The position numbers and the translations under genes are program-made. Under the pieces are notes generated by a model. That model was not told the DNA's origin. It did no database searches and was given only the letters and a program-made list of their open reading frames with translations. From contig JAFZUS010000100.1 in the NCBI GenBank assembly GCA_017618275.1, forward strand, positions 1-53,365: a stretch of 53,365 nt of DNA, in the 5' to 3' direction. This DNA comes from Prevotella sp. GTDB taxonomy: Bacteria > Bacteroidota > Bacteroidia > Bacteroidales > Bacteroidaceae. This document shows, one piece after another, positions 37,646-45,499 of this stretch; within the stretch, counting starts at the first letter, position 1, and every line of letters begins with the position of its first letter.

Positions 37646-38452
37646 TTAGTCATCCTCTTCTGCGTCTGCCAGGTGATATATGCAGTCGTAGGTAATCTGA
37701 TGATAGGCTGAGAAATACCCTAAGCATCCGCCCGTGAAGTTCGGGATGGGATTGGTGCCGGTATTGTCCATGATCTGCATGGAGTAGAGATAATCGTAGG
37801 CCCGTTGGTCGATGGCACGTATCTGAATGCGTAAATTGTCGCCTTCCTGTAATACATCATTGTCACTGCTGCCTTCTCGAAAGAAGGTAAAGAGTTGTTG
37901 CAGTTCCTTGTTAGGGTTCTGGTCGTCGCGCATCACCGCCCATCGGTAGCCGATACCGTTGCGATAGATGTGCAGAAAGTACCAGTTGTCTTCATTGGGG
38001 ATATCTTGCAGTCGCAAGTCACCAAACAAGATGCGCTCTGAGGCTGCCTTCATCCAGACAAAGCGGAACTTGTTGAGTATAGGCGTCTTCTGCATCGTGG
38101 AGGTGGAGGTGAAGTGCTGTCCGTCAAGTGCCACGTCAATGGTATAGGTGGTGCCTGCCTCGCCTTTGATTGTGGAAGAACGGTAGAATCCATTACGGCT
38201 GTAGGGGATATTCCATTGTTGTCCGTTGTCGGTAGTGAGGGTGACCGTCGCGTTGCTGATGTCGCTGCTACTGTTGTTGTCGTCCATTGCATTCGTCTGG
38301 CTGACGCGCACCTCCGTGCCGTTGTTCGAAATAGAGGCCTCTACGACATAGAGCGCGTCTACTTGATGGTAGTCGAGTTCAATCTCCTTCTCACAACTTG
38401 TTAAGAGTAAAAAGGCAAAAAGGTAAAAAGGTATGATGCGCAGATGATTCAT
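37646..38452 (-). CDS. DUF4249 outer-membrane lipoprotein
   Basis: 268 residues. The signal peptide ends in the lipobox LLLTSC, followed by EKEIELDYHQVDALYVVEASISNNGTEVRVSQT, the typical DUF4249 start with its first beta strands. DUF4249 proteins are partners of a TonB-dependent receptor lacking a SusD, and the receptor gene lies 6 nt upstream on this strand. Part of the signal peptide (IPFYLFAFLLL) is written by AAAAAGGT-type repeats (38403-38432). The substrate is unknown. Confidence 0.85.
   Translation of the reverse strand: MNHLRIIPFYLFAFLLLTSCEKEIELDYHQVDALYVVEASISNNGTEVRVSQTNAMDDNNSSSDISNATVTLTTDNGQQWNIPYSRNGFYRSSTIKGEAGTTYTIDVALDGQHFTSTSTMQKTPILNKFRFVWMKAASERILFGDLRLQDIPNEDNWYFLHIYRNGIGYRWAVMRDDQNPNKELQQLFTFFREGSSDNDVLQEGDNLRIQIRAIDQRAYDYLYSMQIMDNTGTNPIPNFTGGCLGYFSAYHQITYDCIYHLADAEEDD
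38403..38432. repeat. AAAAAGGT/C 8-nt tandem repeat inside a signal-peptide coding region
   Basis: Three AAAAAGG(C/T) units, period 8, lie within the start of the DUF4249 gene. Because 8 is not a multiple of 3, changes in copy number would shift the frame of the signal peptide. The same unit type fills the recQ-guaB gap. Confidence 0.75.
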
Positions 38453-38458
38453 AGAGCC

Positions 38459-40516
38459 TCAGAACTTGATGTTAAACGATACGGACGGCACGATACCGAA
38501 GAGCGAATACTGCACGGCCTTGGTACGGGCGCCGTTCTCACTATCCTCGAAATTGATGAGGAACGGGTTGTAGCGGTTGTAGAGATTATAAATACTGAAT
38601 ACCCACTCGTGAGTGGAACGACGGTATTTCTTCGTCCAGACAGCACTGACGTCCAGATGGTGGTAGTCGGGCGCACGGTAACCGTTGCGCTCTGCATAAT
38701 AGTACACCCAGTTGTCCTCTATCTGATACTTGCCACTTGGTGCCGTGAAAGCCTGGCCGGTATAGAATACCCACGTTCCATTGAGTGCCCAGCGTTTTCC
38801 CAAACGATACATGGCCACGAGACTGATATCATGTCGACGGTCGTTATTGGCATCATACCATCTGCCGCCGTTGACACCTGGGATGCGGGTCTTCGACCAC
38901 GAGAGGGTATAGGCGAGCCATCCCGTCAACTTACCCGTATTCTTGCGGACAGCCAGTTCTGCACCATAGCCTTTCCCTTCGCCAGACAGGATCAGACGCT
39001 CTATCTCAATCTCACTACTGAAACTCTTGCCGTCGCGATAGTCGAGCACATTGTCCACCTTCCGGTAGTATCCTTCGAGTGAGACGTCATAGGCCTGGTC
39101 TGGGGTGGCGGCAAAGATACCGAGACTGATCTGGTCGGCAATCTCAGGTTTGACGATATTACTACTCAACGTGTATCTGTCGAAGGGTGTGGAAGTGTTC
39201 TGGTTGCGTAGGGCATGGATATTCTGCGAGGTGCGGGCATAGGCGGCCTTTACAGACCATTGGCCATTGAACATTGACCAGTGATAATTGAGGGAGGCAC
39301 GGGGCTCTATGGTGACATGCGTCTTCACAATCTGATTCTTACCGTAGTTGTAGTACCAGCCGATGTCACCATTCTCCTCAATATCGTAATAGAGAGAACC
39401 GCCGAGGGGGGAGAACATATTTGTCCGCAGACCAGCAGAGACCGTCAATTGGTCTGAGAACTGGAAGAGCCCATTCAGCCAAAATGCATTCTCCCAGGCG
39501 CGTCGCTGTTCTTTCACATGCTTTGTGATAAACTTCCATTCTGCCGACTTCACATTCAACAGCGTCGATGACAACCCTGCATCCACCTGGTGCTTGCCGA
39601 GATTGATATGGAAGTCCTGTCGAAGAGACCCCTGTCGGATATGTCCGTTGAACCAGATGTTCATGCCAAAGATGTCAATACCATTGTCGGTCAGGTACCC
39701 ACTATATAATAAGGTGGTCTGGGCATGCGAGCCGCCCCGGAAATGGTGAAGCCACTTCAGACTGCTTGCCAGGTTGCTCCAGCGGATATCTATCATGTCC
39801 TCTAGTTCAGTACGGTCATAGCCTGTGAAGAACGAGAGGAAGAGTTGGTCACGCTGTCCGATGGTCCAGTCGAATTTCGCGTTGATATCATAGAAATAGA
39901 GCGTGTTGTTCCTGAAATCATCTGTCAGTTTGAGGAAAACATCCAGATAAGTGCGTCGGGCTGTGACTAAGAAGGAGGCTTTGTCCTTGACAATCGGACC
40001 TTCTATCGTTCCTTTGGCCGAAAGGAGTCCGATGGAGGCTCCCCCGTGCCAGTCGTGTTTGTTACCGGTACGTCCCGTCAGGTCAAGTACGGCCGATGAG
40101 GCTCCGCCATACTGGGCTGGCAATAAACCCTTATAGAGCGTGGCACTGCCGAGGGCATCATCGTTGAAGGCTGAAAACAGCCCGGCCAAGTGTCCCACGT
40201 TATAGACGGGTGCTTGATCATAGAGAATCAGGTTCTGTGCCGCTGTACCGCCTCTGACCTGAAAACTGCTCGATGCGTCGCTTTCTGATTTGACGCCGGG
40301 TAACAACTGGAGGGCGCGCATCACGTCATTCTCGCCAAAAAGCGAAGGGGCTGCCGTCAGGTCCTTCAGTTGCAGTTGCTCGGCTCCAGCCTGCACATTC
40401 TGGACACGTTGCCGTGCGGAATTTGAGGTCACGACAACTTCCTCTATCTGTTCGGTGCGGATAGTGTCGGCCGGTGGTACCAGCAGGATGGAAAACAGTG
40501 CGCTTAGGATAAACAT
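38459..40516 (-). CDS. TonB-dependent receptor paired with DUF4249
   Basis: 685 residues from the ATG at 40516. A signal peptide (MFILSALFSILLVPPADT) is followed by a TonB-box-like EQIEEVVVTSN, a plug domain (about 35-140, ending in RGGTAAQNLILYDQAPVYNVGHL) and a 22-strand barrel that ends in SFNIKF, the aromatic C-terminus required for outer-membrane assembly. It lacks the N-terminal carboxypeptidase-like domain of SusC proteins. With the DUF4249 lipoprotein 6 nt downstream it forms an uptake pair of unknown substrate. A longer frame to 40582 crosses the promoter. The start lies 6 nt after the -7 TTTG, so the message is probably leaderless. Confidence 0.9.
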   Translation of the reverse strand: MFILSALFSILLVPPADTIRTEQIEEVVVTSNSARQRVQNVQAGAEQLQLKDLTAAPSLFGENDVMRALQLLPGVKSESDASSSFQVRGGTAAQNLILYDQAPVYNVGHLAGLFSAFNDDALGSATLYKGLLPAQYGGASSAVLDLTGRTGNKHDWHGGASIGLLSAKGTIEGPIVKDKASFLVTARRTYLDVFLKLTDDFRNNTLYFYDINAKFDWTIGQRDQLFLSFFTGYDRTELEDMIDIRWSNLASSLKWLHHFRGGSHAQTTLLYSGYLTDNGIDIFGMNIWFNGHIRQGSLRQDFHINLGKHQVDAGLSSTLLNVKSAEWKFITKHVKEQRRAWENAFWLNGLFQFSDQLTVSAGLRTNMFSPLGGSLYYDIEENGDIGWYYNYGKNQIVKTHVTIEPRASLNYHWSMFNGQWSVKAAYARTSQNIHALRNQNTSTPFDRYTLSSNIVKPEIADQISLGIFAATPDQAYDVSLEGYYRKVDNVLDYRDGKSFSSEIEIERLILSGEGKGYGAELAVRKNTGKLTGWLAYTLSWSKTRIPGVNGGRWYDANNDRRHDISLVAMYRLGKRWALNGTWVFYTGQAFTAPSGKYQIEDNWVYYYAERNGYRAPDYHHLDVSAVWTKKYRRSTHEWVFSIYNLYNRYNPFLINFEDSENGARTKAVQYSLFGIVPSVSFNIKF

Positions 40517-40519
40517 GGA

Positions 40520-40571
40520 TGCAAAGGTAGCATTTTTTTTGGAAGTTTCCAAAAAAAATGCTACCTTTGCA
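40520..40571. promoter_or_regulatory. 52-nt palindromic divergent promoter (TonB receptor / small lipoprotein)
   Basis: Perfect 25-nt arms (40520-40544, 40547-40571) around a 2-nt centre. Each direction has TTTG, a 20-nt spacer and TACCTTTGCA. Only the promoter boxes and A/T tracts are shared with the palindrome at 35992-36043, so this is a common design and not a simple copy. Confidence 0.85.
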
Positions 40572-40597
40572 CCTGTCATCACATAAAAACAAAGATT

Positions 40598-41068
40598 ATG
40601 AAGAAGATTTTAGTGGCCTTTGTGGCCTTTGCAGCACTCTGTGCCTGTAGTAGTGGAGAGAAGAAATCTCTCGATTATCGTGGCTTGTCGATGGGCCTGC
40701 CCTTCAAGACTTTCTGTGACTCTCTCACAGCCCGTGGCTTTGCCGTTGACTCTTCCAAGACGGATTCCTCCTTTACCAATGTCGTGATGGTGAAAGAGGG
40801 TGAACTCTACCATTTGATACTTGCACAGGAGCATGATACGCTGAAATTGTTGCAGGAGACTTACAACCTCTCTACCAACGACAGCACGCGTAATCTCTGG
40901 CAGGCGATCCGCGACCAGTTGGAAAAGGATTTAGGCAGTTGGCCCAACATGCCGCATCGGGGTGATGACCACAAGGTGGCTAAGTTTGAGGCAGAAGGCG
41001 GATTTATTACGGTAACGCTGAAGAATACCTACAAGCCGACACTGACTGTACTTTACGAATTAAAATAA
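40598..41068 (+). CDS. Small lipoprotein of unknown function
   Basis: 156 residues with signal peptide and lipobox LCAC (cleavage before Cys16 or Cys18). The mature part is a compact domain with YRGLSMGLPFKTFCDSLTARGF and a later GGFITVTLKNTYKPTLTVLYEL, a pattern seen in small Bacteroidetes lipoproteins of unknown role. It is transcribed from the rightward half of the palindromic promoter, divergent from the TonB receptor. It converges on cdsA and the two genes overlap by 9 nt at their 3' ends. Confidence 0.72.
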   Translation: MKKILVAFVAFAALCACSSGEKKSLDYRGLSMGLPFKTFCDSLTARGFAVDSSKTDSSFTNVVMVKEGELYHLILAQEHDTLKLLQETYNLSTNDSTRNLWQAIRDQLEKDLGSWPNMPHRGDDHKVAKFEAEGGFITVTLKNTYKPTLTVLYELK

Positions 41069-41908
41069 GGTGAGGGTATAGAGATAGACCACGGCGGCAG
41101 GGATGGCCAACAGCGAAGAGTCGAAGCGGTCGAGCATACCGCCATGACCTGGTAGGATGTTACCGCTGTCCTTGATGCCGAGGGTACGTTTGAAAAGACT
41201 CTCTACCAAATCGCCCCATGTACCGAAGATGACAACGGTCAGTCCGAGTCCCGCCCACTCATAGGCGTTGAGACGGAGGTCGTTGACACCGTATTTGTCG
41301 GTGAGATACCATATCAGCACGGCAATGGCTACTACGAGGAGTCCGCCGCCGATGCTGCCTTCCCAACTCTTTCCCGGCGAGATGCGGGGGAAGAGTTTGT
41401 GTTTGCCTAACAACGAACCGCAGAGATAGGCGCCAGTATCGTTTATCCAGAGGAACACAAAGACGGCAAGCGGAATCAGGTAAGTATACTGTATGTCGTA
41501 TCCCGTCGAACGGAATGCCAATACATTGAGCAAAGAGAAGGGCAGGGCGATATAGAGTTGACTCATCATCGTATAGGACCAATCGCCGATGGGGTCATCG
41601 TGTATCAGGTAGAGTTCTGCGATGAGCAGGTAGATAATCGACACGAGGTAGGGGATAAACACGGTGGCTGGGGTCAATCCGCTGTTATAGCCAGCCATGG
41701 CGAAGAAGAAATAGACACCTGCCACCGTACAGATCATCCTGTTGATGGTGATACGCTCCAGTTCATTGACCAGTCCGGTAAACTCCCAGATGGTCAGTCC
41801 TGTGACGAGGGCAAAGAGCAGGATCATCGCCTCTGCCCGTAAGAAACAAGTGACGATGGCGGCTACAAACAGCACGCCGGTGATGGTTCTGATGATAAAG
41901 TTCTTCAT
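41060..41908 (-). CDS. cdsA: Phosphatidate cytidylyltransferase
   Basis: 282 residues with about eight membrane helices. The C-terminal signature is intact: FKRTLGIKDSGNILPGHGGMLDRFDSSL, including the Lys-Asp and the Asp-Arg-x-Asp that bind magnesium and CTP. It makes CDP-diacylglycerol for all phospholipids. Its ATG overlaps the ftsH stop by four bases (41905-41908), in the operon rsfS-ftsH-cdsA. Confidence 0.95.
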   Translation of the reverse strand: MKNFIIRTITGVLFVAAIVTCFLRAEAMILLFALVTGLTIWEFTGLVNELERITINRMICTVAGVYFFFAMAGYNSGLTPATVFIPYLVSIIYLLIAELYLIHDDPIGDWSYTMMSQLYIALPFSLLNVLAFRSTGYDIQYTYLIPLAVFVFLWINDTGAYLCGSLLGKHKLFPRISPGKSWEGSIGGGLLVVAIAVLIWYLTDKYGVNDLRLNAYEWAGLGLTVVIFGTWGDLVESLFKRTLGIKDSGNILPGHGGMLDRFDSSLLAIPAAVVYLYTLTLF

Positions 41909-43974
41909 TGTTCGTCGGATGGGTCTGATGGGGTTGATGGGTCTGATGGGTTTTCTTGGGAGGCTTTCTTTGCCTCAGCCTCCAGTTCCTTGGCACGCTC
42001 TTCAGCCATGCGCTCTGCATCGGCCCGCATCTGGGCCTCAAGGAGTTCCTCTGCACGACTGATCCAGGGACGTTTGCCGAAAATACGTTCCACATCCTCG
42101 GCGAAGATGACCTCACGGTCGATCAGCAACTGAGCCAACTGGGCGTGGCCTTCGGCATGTTCCTTGAGGATGCTCTTGGCACGTTCATACTGTTCGTTGA
42201 TCATCCGAAGCACCTCATCGTCCATAATCTTGGCAGTCGTTTCGGAATAGGGCTTCTGGAACTGGTATTCTGCATTGTTGTAGTAACAGATGTTGGGCAG
42301 TTTGTCACTCATACCGGCAAAGGCAATCATGCCGTAGGCCTGTTTCGTGGTTCGCTCCAGATCGTTCATGGCGCCTGTGGAGATGGTGCCGATGAACAGT
42401 TCCTCAGCGGCACGGCCACCCAATAGCGAACACATCTCGTCGAGCATAGCCTCCTTGGTCTGTAGGACGCGTTCCTCAGGCAGATACCAGGCAGCGCCGA
42501 GAGCCTGACCGCGGGGTACGATAGAGACCTTCACCAAGGGGTTGGCAAACTCCGTGAACCATGAGATGGTGGCGTGACCTGCCTCGTGGATGGCGATGCT
42601 ACGCTTCTCTGACTGTGTCATCACCTTGGTCTTCTTCTCAAGTCCGCCGATGATACGGTCTACAGCATCAAGAAAGTCCTGTTTGCCTACCTTCTCACTG
42701 TTGTGACGGGCGGCAATGAGGGCGGCCTCGTTGCAGACATTGGCGATATCGGCACCGGAGAAGCCCGGTGTCTGACGGGCCAGGAAGTCGATGTCGACGG
42801 TATCGTCGATCTTGATGGGTTTAAGGTGAACCATAAACACCTCCTTGCGCTCATTGAGGTCAGGCAGGTCCACGTGTATCTGACGGTCGAATCGTCCTGC
42901 ACGGAGCAAGGCAGAGTCGAGCATGTCGGCACGGTTGGTGGCGGCGAGGATGATGACACCGCTGTTGGTGCCGAAGCCGTCCATCTCCGTCAACAGGGCG
43001 TTCAGTGTGTTCTCGCGCTCATCGTTGCCACCCATGGCGGGGTTCTTCGAACGGGCGCGGCCCACGGCATCTATCTCATCGATGAAGATAATACAGGGCG
43101 ACTTGGTCTTGGCCTGTGCAAAGAGGTCGCGCACACGACTGGCACCCACGCCGACAAACATCTCCACGAAGTCGGAACCCGACATCGAGAAGAACGGTAC
43201 ACCGGCCTCACCGGCTACAGCCTTGGCCAACAGCGTCTTACCCGTTCCTGGAGGACCAACCAACAGGGCACCCTTGGGAATCTTACCACCCAGTTCGGTA
43301 TATTTCTGCGGATTTTTCAGGAAGTCCACAATCTCCTGTATCTCCTGTTTGGCACCAGCCTGTCCGGCTACGTCCTTGAAGGTGATACCCAGGTCGCCGC
43401 CCTTCTCATACATCTTGGCCTTCGACTTGCCGACGCTGAACACGCCGCCTCCGCCTCCCATGCCACCGCCCATGCGGCGGATAAAGAGGAAGTACAGACC
43501 GATGATGAGGGCGAAGGGCAGTATGTTGTAGAGAATCATATTGAACAGTTCACTGTCCCTGTGGTTCTCATAACTGTAATCACCTGTAAAGGTCTTGGCT
43601 TCCTTGGCGGCATTGACGAACTCCTCCACCTGGTCGGTTGAACCGATCTCCACTTCCATATAGGGCTCGTTGCCTGTCTGCTGTGCACTCTTATGGAACA
43701 CGTCGCGGATATGCTCCGGCTTCACATACATCTTCAGGGTGTTTTGGCTCTTGTTCACCACGATTTTCGAGGCATAGCCTTTTTCCACCATCGACTTGAA
43801 GTTCGAGTAGGTGGCCTTGCTGGCGATACTGCTGTTCTGCGGACCGCCGCTGGAGAACCAGAGCAGGCCGAGGGCGAGGATGGCGATGGCGTAGATCCAG
43901 TTCATGTTGAACCGAGGCATGTTCATCTTTGGTCCGTTACCATTGGGCATCTGATTTTTGTTCTTATTGTCCAT
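41905..43974 (-). CDS. ftsH: ATP-dependent zinc metalloprotease FtsH
   Basis: 689 residues. The first membrane helix is at about 26-40, a periplasmic domain follows (about 41-145), and the second helix is at about 146-165. The AAA domain has Walker A GPPGTGKT (240-247), pore FVGVGAS and Walker B IIFIDE (295-300). The zinc site is HEAGH (463-467). The tail after residue about 655 is charged and ends in a Pro-Ser-Asp repeat ([15 protein letters not shown]) encoded by TGATGGGTC-type tandem repeats at 41911-41953. FtsH degrades membrane and short-lived proteins. It lies 1 nt after rsfS and overlaps cdsA. Confidence 0.96.
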   Translation of the reverse strand: MDNKNKNQMPNGNGPKMNMPRFNMNWIYAIAILALGLLWFSSGGPQNSSIASKATYSNFKSMVEKGYASKIVVNKSQNTLKMYVKPEHIRDVFHKSAQQTGNEPYMEVEIGSTDQVEEFVNAAKEAKTFTGDYSYENHRDSELFNMILYNILPFALIIGLYFLFIRRMGGGMGGGGGVFSVGKSKAKMYEKGGDLGITFKDVAGQAGAKQEIQEIVDFLKNPQKYTELGGKIPKGALLVGPPGTGKTLLAKAVAGEAGVPFFSMSGSDFVEMFVGVGASRVRDLFAQAKTKSPCIIFIDEIDAVGRARSKNPAMGGNDERENTLNALLTEMDGFGTNSGVIILAATNRADMLDSALLRAGRFDRQIHVDLPDLNERKEVFMVHLKPIKIDDTVDIDFLARQTPGFSGADIANVCNEAALIAARHNSEKVGKQDFLDAVDRIIGGLEKKTKVMTQSEKRSIAIHEAGHATISWFTEFANPLVKVSIVPRGQALGAAWYLPEERVLQTKEAMLDEMCSLLGGRAAEELFIGTISTGAMNDLERTTKQAYGMIAFAGMSDKLPNICYYNNAEYQFQKPYSETTAKIMDDEVLRMINEQYERAKSILKEHAEGHAQLAQLLIDREVIFAEDVERIFGKRPWISRAEELLEAQMRADAERMAEERAKELEAEAKKASQENPSDPSTPSDPSDEQ
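41911..41953. repeat. TGATGGGTC tandem repeat at the 3' end of ftsH
   Basis: Roughly four 9-10-nt TGATGGGTC/TTGATGGG units encode the Pro-Ser-Asp tail of FtsH just before the cdsA start. Confidence 0.7.
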
Positions 43975-43975
43975 A

Positions 43976-44335
43976 TCAGTCTAAGTCAGGGATAAATGTT
44001 AGTTTAGCATCCTCCCAGAGGTGCTCCAGGTCATAATAGTCGCGAACGTCCGGCAGGAAGATGTGTACCAGCACATCGGTATAGTCCATAGCCACCCACT
44101 GCGCATTTTCCAGTCCTACCACATGGACGGGCTTTTCCTTCAGTTGGTTACGGGCAAAGTCGCCGACAGACTCTGTGATGGCCTCAACCTGTGAGGGGGA
44201 GTTGCCTTGGCATATAATGAAATATTTACAGATGGTGCCGTCAATCTTCGTCAGGTCGGCAATCACGATGTTGCTGCCTTTCTTCTCCTGGATACCTTCT
44301 GTGATGGTCTTAACAAGTGCTTTTGTTTGTTCCAT
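43976..44335 (-). CDS. rsfS: Ribosome silencing factor RsfS
   Basis: 119 residues from the ATG at 44335, the normal length for the Iojap family. Motifs include DLTKIDGTICKYFIICQGNSPSQVEAI, with the D/S-rich nucleotidyltransferase-like loop, and the ending W-V-A-M-DYTDVLVHIFLPDVRDYYDLEHLW. It binds ribosomal protein L14 and blocks subunit joining in starvation. A frame extending to 44500 overlaps the promoter and nearly reaches the tRNA; it is rejected. ftsH begins 1 nt after its stop. Confidence 0.94.
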   Translation of the reverse strand: MEQTKALVKTITEGIQEKKGSNIVIADLTKIDGTICKYFIICQGNSPSQVEAITESVGDFARNQLKEKPVHVVGLENAQWVAMDYTDVLVHIFLPDVRDYYDLEHLWEDAKLTFIPDLD

Positions 44336-44360
44336 TAAAATATAAATAGGTGAAATCTTC

Positions 44361-44393
44361 TGCAAAGGTACTTTAATTAGGTCATATAACAAA
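44361..44393 (-). promoter_or_regulatory. Promoter of rsfS-ftsH-cdsA
   Basis: On the complement strand: TTTG at 44393-44390, 19-nt spacer, TACCTTTGCA at 44370-44361. The ATG is 25 nt downstream. Confidence 0.8.
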
Positions 44394-44440
44394 GGAAAAG
44401 CGGAAAAATTGCGGTTTTTTATATTTTTTCTCTGAAAAGT

Positions 44441-44473
44441 TTTGGTAGTTCGGGAAAAAGTAGTACCTTTGCA
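44441..44473 (+). promoter_or_regulatory. Promoter of tRNA-Gln
   Basis: TTTG 44441-44444, 19-nt spacer, TACCTTTGCA 44464-44473. The tRNA begins 28 nt later. Confidence 0.8.
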
Positions 44474-44501
44474 CCGCGTTTTTAAGAAACACATCCGCAA
44501 T

Positions 44502-44572
44502 TGGGGTATGGTGTAATGGTAACACTACAGATTCTGGTCCTGTCATTCTTGGTTCGAGTCCGAGTACCCCAA
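44502..44572 (+). tRNA. tRNA-Gln (anticodon CTG)
   Basis: 71-nt cloverleaf: acceptor TGGGGTA pairs with TACCCCA, D-arm GTGT/ACAC, anticodon loop TTCTGGT (anticodon CTG), T-loop GGTTCGAGTCC, discriminator A44572, no encoded CCA. The innermost anticodon-stem pair is an A-C mismatch. U1 and the identity resemble bacterial tRNA-Gln. Confidence 0.9.
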
Positions 44573-44579
44573 CAAAGAG

Positions 44580-44618
44580 AATCGCTAAGTTGCTTGAATA
44601 TAGCACTTAGCGATTTTT
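44580..44618 (+). terminator. Terminator after tRNA-Gln
   Basis: AATCGCTAAGT and ACTTAGCGATT form an 11-bp stem followed by a T-run. Textbook rho-independent form. Confidence 0.88.
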
Positions 44619-44648
44619 CAGACTAAGCCGAATAATCAGGAAATCACT

Positions 44649-45266
44649 ATGCCACGTAAGACAGACGGAGTACTTTTTGAACTTCAGCCGCGCCCCACGA
44701 AGGGTGAGGACGGCAAGCCTTTGCTCTATGCCCAGCCCGTCGTAGAGTACAAATACAATTTAGATGATATTGACGACTTCTGTAACAAATACCGCCATAC
44801 CAGCAAGGGCGAGATGAAACGTTTCGTCGAACTATTAGAGGAAATCACAACGATGTGGTTGAAGCAGGGTTGCCGTGTGGAGACACCCTTTGGTTCGTTT
44901 GCTCCGAAGATAAAACTGTTAGGTGAGCATACCGATCCTGGGAAGGTGACTGGTCGCGATGTGATATATGGCGGCATTGAGTTCATCCCCTCCAAGCAGT
45001 TCGTGAAGGATGCCAATTGTGGTCTTCATGGCTTCCGTCTTCGTAAGAGTAAGGTGGGCAATAGTCAGATGTACGACCCACAGGCAATGGATGAGGCCCT
45101 GCGGAAGAGCGTTCGTCACGGATACATCACCATCAAAGCCTTCCAGATATTCAGTGGACTGAAAAATAAGTCTGCCCAGCGTTATCTTGACAGCCTTTGT
45201 CAAGGGGAGAATCCACGTCTGCGTCGCTATAAGGAAGGCCGTACCTGGCACTACACCCTTCTATAG
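44649..45266 (+). CDS. HU-like DNA-binding protein with C-terminal extension
   Basis: 205 residues. The N-terminal about 125 residues match the Bacteroidetes HU/IHF-like family: LDDIDDFCNKYRHTSKGEMKRFVELLEEI as the dimer helices and GCRVETPFGSFAPKIK as the start of the DNA-binding arm. The C-terminal about 75 residues (ALRKSVRHGYITIKAFQIFSGLKNKSAQRYLDSL) look like an extra helix-turn-helix. Such proteins probably act in nucleoid structure or regulation. There is no obvious promoter other than that of the tRNA upstream. The C-terminal part is less often described and its role is unknown. Confidence 0.8.
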   Translation: MPRKTDGVLFELQPRPTKGEDGKPLLYAQPVVEYKYNLDDIDDFCNKYRHTSKGEMKRFVELLEEITTMWLKQGCRVETPFGSFAPKIKLLGEHTDPGKVTGRDVIYGGIEFIPSKQFVKDANCGLHGFRLRKSKVGNSQMYDPQAMDEALRKSVRHGYITIKAFQIFSGLKNKSAQRYLDSLCQGENPRLRRYKEGRTWHYTLL

Positions 45267-45293
45267 TAAATCTATCTGCATTAATTTTGGTAC

Positions 45294-45381
45294 GCAGCGG
45301 CCGCTGCCGATATGAGACCCGCCCGCTGCCGATATCAGCAGCGGCCGCTGCTGATTATGTCCACGCCCGCTGCTGATTCGA
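45294..45381. repeat. Two 44-nt GC-rich palindromic repeats
   Basis: Two tandem copies, each beginning with the palindrome GCAGCGGCCGCTGC, then a variable spacer and CGCCCGCTGC(C/T)GAT. The second copy begins at 45338. The GC content is far above the surroundings. They lie between the convergent HU-like and PepD genes and may fold as a hairpin terminator. Confidence 0.85.
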
Positions 45382-45413
45382 AGGGAACGGGTTTTATCCC
45401 TGTTCCAAAGGCA

Positions 45414-45480
45414 CTTTTCCCCTATAACGAACGTCTCTTTCCCCTATAACGAACGTCTCTTTCCCCTTTACCCAACGTCT
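45414..45480. repeat. Three 22-nt tandem repeats
   Basis: The units have the core TTTCCCCTATAACGAACGTC at 45416 and 45438; the third (45460) is a diverged TTTCCCCTTTACCCAACGTC. The period is exactly 22 nt. They lie 20 nt before the stop of the leftward PepD gene and follow the 44-nt GC-rich repeats. Confidence 0.88.
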
Positions 45481-45499
45481 TAATAACCTGACGATGATA

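Noticed and set aside
40517-40582. Upstream extensions of the TonB receptor, and likewise of the antiporter, RsfS, asd, phosphatase and flippase genes
   Set aside because: In each case the added codons lie in or upstream of the -7 element, often translating the promoter palindrome itself, so they would not be in the mRNA.
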